Assembly: GCA_949126835.1 (NCBI GenBank)
Contig: OX421500.1
Span: 15,160,681-15,224,680 of the forward strand
Length of the DNA: 64,000 nucleotides
Origin: Anisus vortex
Lineage: Eukaryota; Mollusca; Gastropoda; Planorbidae
Direction of reading: 5' to 3'
This document shows positions 47,500-55,845 of this stretch, in pieces; the first letter of the stretch is position 1; every line of letters begins with the position of its first letter. A program made the translations under genes and the position numbers. Below the pieces are notes generated by a model that saw nothing but the letters and a program-made list of their open reading frames with translations, was not told the origin of the DNA and searched no databases.

Positions 47500-47661
47500 T
47501 GTTATGATGGGGTCAGCGCAAATAGACACTTAATATAAGAATGCGTTAACCATTGCGCATGCCCTAGGAAGTATTGAGTTCCGCCCTCCTGTCGACGTAC
47601 GATGTCCGACCATTTTGTCTACTGATGTTATATGTATTGTTAATAAAATATATGTGTAACA
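47500..47661 (+). repeat. 3' LTR of the deleted element
   Basis: 162 bp with TGTTA at the start and TAACA at the end, preceded by a purine run. It is the cleaner of the two LTRs. Confidence 0.75.
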
Positions 47662-47851
47662 TCCCCATGTGTTGTACGTTACATTATTTCCACCCGTCAA
47701 GACAGCTCTCACAACAAACATGGGATGCACTTCATATGTTTTACCTCATACACAGAATACAACTCCAATGCTTAGACATATATATTTTATTCACGATATA
47801 TATAAAATAGTTCTTGAAACATCAAGTAAAACTTTTCAACATTAATTCCAT

Positions 47852-48336
47852 TGTTGATGTCCTAAATTATTGTTGGACCATCAATTTATATTATTAGTCT
47901 CTTCAGAGTGTTTCTGCTACAGTTGCTGAATCATTTGCTATCAAACATTGAAACAGACGACTTCACCACAATATATATTTGAACTTGTAAATCAAATAAA
48001 TGAACGCCTTGTTGCAGCATATAAAAATTTATTAATATTATTAACAGTTCACTTCACATCGATGAAAACAAATATAGATTATAGTATCGATATAATATAC
48101 ATTTCTAATAATGGTCTCTGAGTCTATAATTATACGTGCGTTCCTTACAAGCTATCGGTGAGACTGAAGACAGCATGGACAGTCATGTGACTATGTACTT
48201 CCGCTATATTTAGTAAGACTCTAGTTTTTTTCTTTTATTTTATATTCAAAGATGGGTTTTATTTCGAGTTTTTAATTCTTACTTGAGTCACTACCCTTTT
48301 ATTATTTACTTGCTCCATAGCATACCCCCATACACA
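47852..48336 (-). mobile_element. LTR-like repeat, copy 2 (solo)
   Basis: It matches 14287-14801 along its length and has the same ends on the minus strand (start TGTGTATGGGG, end GACATCAACA). No primer-binding site follows the end here, so it stands alone. No target duplication was seen. Confidence 0.55.
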
Positions 48337-48449
48337 GAGAAAAAATAATATTTTATTATGTTATTGTGTATTTGAAAATTTAGTTTACTTAAATATTAAA
48401 ATTGAGGTATAAAAAATATTTTTAGAAAAATAATAAAAAGCAAAATACT

Positions 48450-48784
48450 TTTGCTCCTAAACCATAATTTACAATAGATAATATGTTTTTGAAGCCAAAA
48501 TAGAAATGTAAAACTATATTGTAATGACTGTAGCCTAAGTCTAAAAAAAAATGTTTTAGAATGAACTGTAGCTTATATATTTACAATTAGGCTAAACACA
48601 AATTGTACAATACATTATTTTAAGTCTTAGACTTGATTTAACTTTGTAGAAATCATTTTTTTTACCGAAGAACTAAAAATAAATTAGTACATTACAGTCC
48701 ATTGTATATTAATCGTAAAACTTAATAGAAAGTCGTACATTACATTTCATTGTATTAACTGTTGTAGTATTCGTCCGTCGTGAT
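48450..48784. repeat. Degenerate AT-rich repeat, interrupted by a LINE
   Basis: Loose repeats containing TTGTAGAA, ACATTACA, CATTGTATTAA and GACTAAAC. The same words resume at 50430-50600 on the other side of the LINE 48785-50440, so the LINE probably inserted into this repeat. Confidence 0.5.
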
Positions 48785-50440
48785 TGACGATGACCATTTT
48801 GTCATCCTAGGAAGTTTGGGGTGTGGCTGTTAGATGGGTTCTCGTTAGGCTAATGAGGCCTATTTTTGCCCGAAAGGTACGTCGGCAAACCGTACAGGGG
48901 GAGGTCGGAACGTCAACAGTGAGCTCTAGGGCACGATGTTTCCTGGCTTGCCTGCTGAACTTAGCTGCCCTCTGTTTGCTCTCATCGCATAGGGCTGCTC
49001 CGTGGTGGAATGCTGAGCGCCTTGATGAACGAACTTTGGCGGCCAACTCCCCGGAGTCTTCTACAAAACGCTTTTAGTGATGCCTCGTGGGTTTCTTTGT
49101 AGTGCTTATTTGGTCCGCGAGCTTGCTGACAGTTTTTTTAGCTCTCCATAGAAGAGCCCTTTTGGGAGACGGCAGTCTGGCATGCGTAAAACCTGCCCTG
49201 CCCAACAAAGCTGAGACTGCATCAGACTTATGTGGATGCTTGGGAGTCCGGCCTGGCCAGTACCATAAGTGCCATTTGATATTTCGAATTTTTCTCAGGC
49301 TTTTTTGTGTCGAAGTGAATCACGATCATAGTGTGTCGTTGGTAAACAGTCCAAGTCTCATTTGCCTATAATAAAGTAAGGAGCACGACTGATCTGTAGA
49401 CTTTTATTTTTGTTTGGGTGCTAATGCACCTTGTGTTCTAAACAGTTTTGTACAGACTTCAAAAGGTTACCTTTTTTTTTAGATTCGGAGGTTTACTTCA
49501 TCATCAATGGGGACAGTGTACTACCAGGGTACGTAAAGCGGTTCACTGTGTTGAGTTTTTCGTCATTTATACTGATGTTTGGCTGGACGCAAGCTTTCTG
49601 GGGGCTGGTTGGTACATGACTTCTGTCTTCTTTGTGCTGAAGGTAGATTGAGCATGCACTGGAACATGTGTGTGTTTCAGATCAGTCACAGAGCCAGCAA
49701 TGAGAGCGCAGTCGTCGGCCAAAAAGTACGTCGAGAATTGTTGTCAGACTTGACCTTTGTTTTTGCTTTGACTCTCCTAAAGTTGCACAGCTCGCCATCA
49801 GTGCGATACCTAATGTCTACACCCTCACGCCCATCCCTAAATGCATCAATGAGCATGGCTGCGAACATTAGACTATATAGTGTTGTCCTGGAAACGGGCC
49901 TTCATGCCGTCGTGGAACTGCCTTACCATAGCTATGAACTTTCTTGGTCAGACCAACTTTGGAATGATTTGCATAGACAATCTCTGCTCACTGAGTCAAA
50001 GGCCTTGGTCAGATCGATACAAATTGAATACAGGTCTGACTTCTGTTATTGGAACTTCTCTTGGAGCTGTCTAGCTGAAGATACCATGTCAATAGTGCCG
50101 CGTTCCTTGCGGAAGCCGCACTCTCGTGTAATAGGCCTTGCTCCAGATGTGCATGCAGGCGATTTACCAGAAGTCTAGCCAATATCTTGCCTGCGATGGA
50201 CAAAAGTGAGATTCCGCGGTGATTTTCACAGGCTTGTCGGTTACCTTTGCATTTATCGAGGTGGATTATGAAAGCATCTTTGAGGTTCTGTGGTACCGTT
50301 TCTGTCTCCTAAATAATATGAAGTAGGCAGCGCAGTTTATCTGTCAGCGGGACCACCCTCTTTGTAAATTTCAACAAGAATCATGTCGGGACCAGGTGCT
50401 TTGCCAGATTTTAGACATTTGGCAGATTAACCATTGAACT
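48785..50440 (-). pseudogene. APE-type LINE, reverse transcriptase to C-terminal zinc-finger-like end, decayed
   Basis: Read from right to left on the minus strand. SGKAPGPDMI lies near 50400. IAGKILARLLVNRLHAHLEQ is at 50200-50140, then ECGFRKERGTIDMV, CIDLTKAFDSVSRDCLC (catalytic A region), MFAAMLIDAFRDGREGVDIR, YRTDGELCNFRRVKAKTKVK, and the C-terminal frame 49046-48807. That last frame has KFSRQARKHRALELT and CTVCRRTFRAKIGLIS followed by TRTH. The end resembles a C2H2-like finger in which the first histidine has been replaced. Many frameshifts and stops are present. The 199-codon plus-strand frame 49579-50178 is antisense to this and not a gene. Confidence 0.8.
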
Positions 50441-50798
50441 AAATAGAAAGTTGTAGAATAATTGTATTGATTATTTGAAAAATATAAATTAAGCTGCCAT
50501 ATATATTTTATTAACCTTAGGACTTAACAAAATATAGATTACACTGTATTGACTGTAGGACTAAACATAACTTTGTAGAATAAAAAATATTCTTTTTAAA
50601 TCCCTAGGAAAGTTTGAGCTTGAAAACTTCATGTACAGAATTTAGGGACATTAATTGTGAAGGTAATTAAAAAAAATTATATAATCAGTTAATTTTTTTA
50701 CAAATTATTTTAATTATACTTTTAGTATTAAATGTTGGATTAAAAATATGTTAAGGGAACTTGTGAATTGTTTCTTAAATATAAAATAAACATTTCAG
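50441..50798. other. Noncoding, putative intron end
   Basis: AT-rich repeat remnants (see 48450-48784), then sequence leading into the acceptor AACATTTCAG at 50798. Confidence 0.5.
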
Positions 50799-50855
50799 AT
50801 TGTGTTACTGACCACAATGATGACAATTCATATAAAAAATGCTTTCTGTTAATAG
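50799..50855 (+). CDS. Penultimate coding exon of a trypsin-like peptidase gene
   Basis: 57 bases between acceptor CATTTCAG and donor GTAATT. In the one frame without stops it encodes CVTDHNDDNSYKKCFLLI. It starts with two bases (AT) and ends with one base (G) of split codons. That final G joins GT at the start of the next exon to make a glycine codon and continue directly into DHENQLSEGGE. The phase agreement and the absence of stops support the exon. The other two frames are closed by stops. The upstream partner must end in phase 1 and was not identified with confidence. Confidence 0.6.
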
Positions 50856-51006
50856 GTAATTTATTTTTAGCCATTCCTAGTATACATCGATTTAATATAA
50901 AAAAAAAGCATTTTTATCAATTAATGATAAAATGGTTATTAGTGTTGATAAATAGAAGTATGATTCAATTATATTAAGTTAATTGTTTTTGTTTTTACTT
51001 GTACAG

Positions 51007-51952
51007 GTGACCATGAAAACCAGTTGTCGGAAGGTGGGGAGGCAGATCTCCACAAACACAGGATGAACTGTAAGAAGAATCCAGGTCATCCAGAGTTTAT
51101 ACCTATTGAATCATTCAGCTTAAAACATCTACCTGAAGGTCATCAGGACATTGATTTGTATGAATACATCAAAGCTACTGCTGACCTGACAGTTAAAATA
51201 AGTGTCAACATGACCAGTCAATACAGACCAGAGTTTTGGCCAAACACAAAGGTTCCATATTTTTTGTCTGACATGAGAGGAAAGAAAACATTGAGGACAG
51301 GAAGTGGGAGGGTGAGGGATGTAAGGAAGTATACAGATGAAGATGAATATGACAAGTATAGCTGTACAACATGTCCATGTGATAAATGTAAAGCTTCAGA
51401 CAAACCCAGCCAAGTTTGGTGGGAGATTCAAGTGAAAACAGCTGCACATGTGATTGTTGATGACATTGAGGCAAGCCACACGACCTTGAGATTGTTTTAT
51501 GATACAGAAGATAGTGAAATGTTTGTTCTTAAAGATAACTTATATGTTGATTTTGTAGATATTAAAGAAGACTGGTGTGAGTTTTCATATGTGACTTGTG
51601 ATGAATATTTGGCTAATAAATTTGAGAAAATGGTGGAACATTTAGATGAAGCCTGGGAGAGAGTCTTCAAAAAATACAGTAAATTTTGTGATACTGACAA
51701 GTTGAACTTTATAGTGTCACATCCTCATGGATGTAATAACAGGTCAGTGTAGGTCAATTGAAGGCCGTAACAAATGTTTGGGATAATAATAATCGCAGTA
51801 AGTTAACCTACACAACCTGTACATGTCCAGGAAGTAGTGGAGCCTTCGTCAACTGTGTGGGGTTAAATGTTCACTGTGGCCATGTCCATAGCGGAAGTTT
51901 AAAGTCTGGACTTAATATCAGTTCATTTTATTATAATGAAGTCTTGAATTGA
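51007..51952 (+). pseudogene. Terminal exon, trypsin-like serine peptidase domain, one-base frameshift
   Basis: The exon begins after TTTTTACTTGTACAG (51006). Counting residues from codon 51024, it shows GSG at 93-95, a cysteine cluster CTTCPCDKC at 114-122, and TAAHV with the catalytic histidine at 142. The acidic segment EDWCEFSYVTCDEY (182-195) may supply the aspartate. A conserved-looking SHPHGC is at 232-237. The frame then closes at TAG 51750-51752. Shifting by one base continues as VSVGQLKAVTNVWDNNN, then TYTTCTCPGSSGAFV with the nucleophile serine codon at 51836-51838, then HVHSG and a stop at 51950-51952. So one base is missing near 51742. This is a chymotrypsin-fold peptidase-like family that I recall as expanded in gastropods. 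It is either a recently broken gene or a sequence error. No signal peptide is seen in this exon. The substrate is unknown. Confidence 0.75.
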
Positions 51953-52033
51953 GTTGAATAACTTGTGTGTCAAAATGTAAACAAACAAAATGGAGGATAC
52001 TTGATATCTTTTTTTTTATATCATTCTAACTAA

Positions 52034-52039
52034 AATAAA
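52034..52039 (+). promoter_or_regulatory. Poly(A) signal candidate
   Basis: AATAAA about 80 bases after the last in-phase stop of the peptidase exon, a suitable place for its 3' end. Confidence 0.45.
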
Positions 52040-53934
52040 ATCATTGTATAAATCTGAAATTTATTTATTGTTTTGATATAAAGCAATTTATAATCAATTT
52101 TTTTCTAAAATTTATATATTTACTTTGTTACATTTTTTTTTTTCGAGTGTAAACATGTTAAAATTATTGATTTTTCTATTGTTGAATAAACAAATAATAT
52201 AAATTAAATAATAACAGAAAATAATGAGAAGTTTCTGGCAAGTTAATAAAAGAAAAATAACAATGAAAACACTAACACATCTTGGGCATTACTTAGTTAT
52301 CGTTATTACTTTTACATCTTTGTTTTCTAAATTATTATAGCTAAATATATTACGTTTAAATAAAAACATTAATACATTTAAACTTAAATAAATTCATTTT
52401 AAATAAAAATAGGTTTTTTTTCTGGTCACATTTGTATTCATTTTATTAAAGCATTTTCTTTTTTTAATCACAATATAATAAAGGAAATACATGATTGTAT
52501 TAAAATATGTGGTGCGCTAAGTCTATTTCTTTTATTTTAATAAATTAAATTAGTTAATACAATAAATATGATAAAGCAATGACTTTTTGTACAGATCTAA
52601 TAGTCTAGCTTTGCCTGTCATCTTAAACTCAGCGAACATTTAAATAATAGTGTAATCAAACTCAATCACATTAGAGAATATCATTAGCCAAATGATCTCC
52701 TTCACGGCACATGGTGAACATTGGAACCTATATATATCTTATTTGGCAACTGAGCTAATTTGTTTGAAGTTAAGTTTATCTATATAACGAAAATTATTTA
52801 ATTATGGACACATTTCTATATATCATTTGTCTCTAAATTTCAGACTTCATGAAAAGTTTATTAATATATTTATTTTTATAAAAGGTTAAAATAAAGTAAA
52901 TACACGTCTATATTAAGTAAGAAAGGTAATGTAAATATTTAACTAAAATTTAGATTTGTATTAGTGTGTTATACTTTAATGTATCAGTCTTGTAACAATT
53001 GCATGTATAAAAATGTTATCTTGACTTTTGCCTAGAGATAATCACTTTTATCATCAGATTTATCACAATTTTTTTTACTCCCTTTATTATACGCATGCGC
53101 AGATTTCATCGAATCGTTCAACATTTAAAAATTATTGGTTAACTATTGTCCACTAATTTTGTTAAATTAAGTTACAAATATAAAAAAAAAAATACAATCG
53201 AAATAAATTATGATTTATTAATTATTCCCAAATAGGCTATGTACGCTATTTTCTACTTTAAGATATCTACACGTACGGTCTAAGATTATCTAACGATCTA
53301 GTAAACTTTAAAAAAGTGGTATCTAAAGAAACGTTTTATAATTTGTTGTGTCATACGTCACTACTTTCTTTTGAGTTTGAGATCACTTCAAATATCTTAT
53401 GTTTTAGTAATATAATTATCCTTTTTAATCCTAACACTATCCTTATAAAACAACAAGCGTCATATAAAAACATATCTATATAAACTAATAAAGGTCGATA
53501 AGAAAGGTATATATTCAATATATATGTTTGTAAACAATAAGTAATCTTACATGTCCTGAAACCACTAAGACTTGATTTTAATTGACTATGGCTATTCATT
53601 AACATTACTTTTTAAATTAGTTCCGAGAAAAGGAAATCGTTAACTCATCTCATTATGGTATAGTTTATTTTAGAATCTAAGTATGTCTTTAATACACTTG
53701 TGTAGATGTTGACCTGGTTTTAAGGATGTATGCGTCTGTTAACAACTTCTTTTACTGTGGTTTTGTCCATGCAAACCTACAAACGTTTTGTACTTCTGAT
53801 ATTATCATCATTGGAGTCCGTAATCCAAATCAGCTTTAAGACTAAAACTACAATAATATATTTAAAAAAAATTGAAATAGAAAACAAACTACCTCTACAA
53901 AACTATCGTATAATTTAATTCACACTTTGATTGT
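52040..53934. other. AT-rich noncoding DNA
   Basis: No gene supported. A lone MITE-like end (TACTCCCTTTATTATA, near 53090) recalls the termini of the element at 46918-47305. The short frames 53351-53605 and 53730-53918 are low-complexity hydrophobic translations of AT-rich DNA. Confidence 0.5.
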
Positions 53935-54415
53935 AGCTATTAATTATCTTTATGATGTTCCATACACAGACTTTAATTGAAGCTATTAATTATCTTTATG
54001 TTGCTCCTTATATAGTTGTTGATTATTGCTATTACATCTCTTTATCTTGTTCCATTTATATATGCTGATTAATGCTATTTAATGTCCTTATGTTGTTCAA
54101 TATATAAATGATGATGATTTAGGAAATTAAACATGTTTATGTTGTTCCGTATATAGATATTGATTGATGCTATTTAATCTCTTCATGTTGTTCCAAATAT
54201 AGATGTTGATTGATGCTATTTAATAAATTAATCTCTTCATGTTGTTCCATATATAGATGACTATTGATGCTATTTTATCTCTTAATGTTGTTCCATATAT
54301 AGATGACGATTGATGCTATTAAATTTCTTTATGTTGATCCATATATAAAAGTTTATTGTTGCTATTAAATCGTTTGTTGTTCTATAAATAGATGCTAATT
54401 TATGCTATTAAATCT
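53935..54415. repeat. Degenerate minisatellite, about 50-bp unit
   Basis: Around nine imperfect copies of a unit like TGATGCTATTTAATCTCTTC and ATGTTGTTCCATATATAGA. Unit length varies, with small indels. The central copies (54130-54320) are the best preserved. Confidence 0.8.
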
Positions 54416-55675
54416 ATTGTGACCATTGGAGTGACTCATGTTGACACATCTTGATATGATTAGCTTCGCAGGAGATAACCGTAGAAACGTTTTGGTAATT
54501 ATTTTTGATATAAAGACAGTTTTGATTGCTCCAAGTAAAAATATGGTGAAGTTTTGTGTTCTTCTGACAATTGCCAAGAAGCAGTTTGGTTATTTTAATT
54601 AACGATTTACCATGCACAAAAATGTGAATCGACTTAATTATTTATGAAGATAATGTGGTAGACAAATTCATATGCTTAAACTTTTTTTTAACTGCTGAAT
54701 GCAATTTAGATAAAATGATAAATTAAGTGTATATAAGTTAGGAAAAAAAAAAGTTAATAAACATTTTAATTCACATTTAATGAAAGGTAAGCTAAATCTT
54801 CTTTTAAAAAGTCAGCAAGCAATTTTCAATATAAACTTGTAATAAATGTATGATCAATCCTTCACCCTTGCTTACATTACAATACTTTCTATCTCCTACC
54901 GCACGTGGCTTTATATCGAGAAAATCGTACGTGGCGATCCGGTCATTCACGCTTACACATATGTAAACACCCACACACATACACACTTTATTTCATATCA
55001 CTCTAAATAACATTTTATACCCACACCATTATTCACACCTACACATATGTAAACACACACACACACACACATATACACACTTTATTTCATTACACTGTTA
55101 ATAACATTTTATCCGCACCCCATTATTCAAGTGCTACAAACATCGAGCTATATATAATAGCTCACAACAAGCCTTCAACCCTTCACCCCTTCATCTATAA
55201 CTAAAAATTTGGTCATTTTATCTACTGTACTTAATAGTTAGTGAGATCAGAAGTTAAGCTTGTATTGACAATAGAATTATGAGACGCGAGCCTTACAGAG
55301 CGTTTCTAGAGAAACTTGCTTTGTTTCTACTTCCGTTCTTTCGTTGCCAACATTAAACTTTTTTTTTTCTCTGTATCTGTGAAACTATTTCGTAAAAAAT
55401 ACTTAGATTCACAGCTTATGTAATTGTTTTTAGGCCTAGTTTATCTTTTTGTGTTTTCGTGTTGCAGCTTATTTTCATCGTCACCAATACGATCCTTTAT
55501 ACTTTACAAGTTAGTTATTACTTATATAGTGACACATCTCTTTAATAAATAGAGCTGCAAGCTAACTGTTTATTAAATCATTTATTATATTTACATAATA
55601 AATAGTGAAATAAAAAGATCGACACGTTCAATTGTAACATATAGAGTCACATTGTTAATCTTTGAAAATGACTTG
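54416..55675. other. Noncoding DNA with duplicated (AC)n segment
   Basis: Around 54950-55040 and 55040-55130 lie two copies of about 90 bp containing CACTTTATTTCAT and AATAACATTTTAT, separated by CA-rich microsatellite sequence. The remainder is AT-rich without genes. Confidence 0.5.
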
Positions 55676-55845
55676 AGTAAAATAAATTGTCATCGTACCT
55701 CCAACTGGAGGTCCATCCTCTCCAAGTACCGAGTTGTCTGTTAGGATCCTTGTTTGTGTTTTTGTAGCGGTAGTAGTTTGAAGGGAAGGGGTTGCTAGCC
55801 CCTCGCCCAACCCTCCTCCTTTCTCATCCGGGCTTGGGACCGGCT

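Larger units (their letters stand above)
46061..47661 (+). mobile_element. Internally deleted LTR retrotransposon (two LTRs)
   Basis: Two related ends flank about 1.25 kb. The left LTR is 46061-46252 and the right LTR 47500-47661. They share TTAATATAAGAATGC, CCATTGCGCATG, GAGTTCCGCCCTCCTGT and GATGTCCGACCATTTTGTCT. The right LTR has canonical TGTTA...TAACA ends and is preceded by the purine run GAGAGG (polypurine tract). The left LTR ends ATAACA, followed closely by GTGGCCAGT, a primer-site-like word. The left LTR has an extra 22 bp. Just inside is ATGGCAGAATCAGTAACACA followed by a stop (MAESVTQ*), like the start of a Ty3/gypsy-type gag. The rest of the coding region is gone. A MITE sits within. 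Confidence 0.75.

Noticed and set aside
49579..50178. 199-codon plus-strand gene
   Set aside because: It starts at ATG but is antisense to conserved reverse transcriptase blocks on the minus strand.
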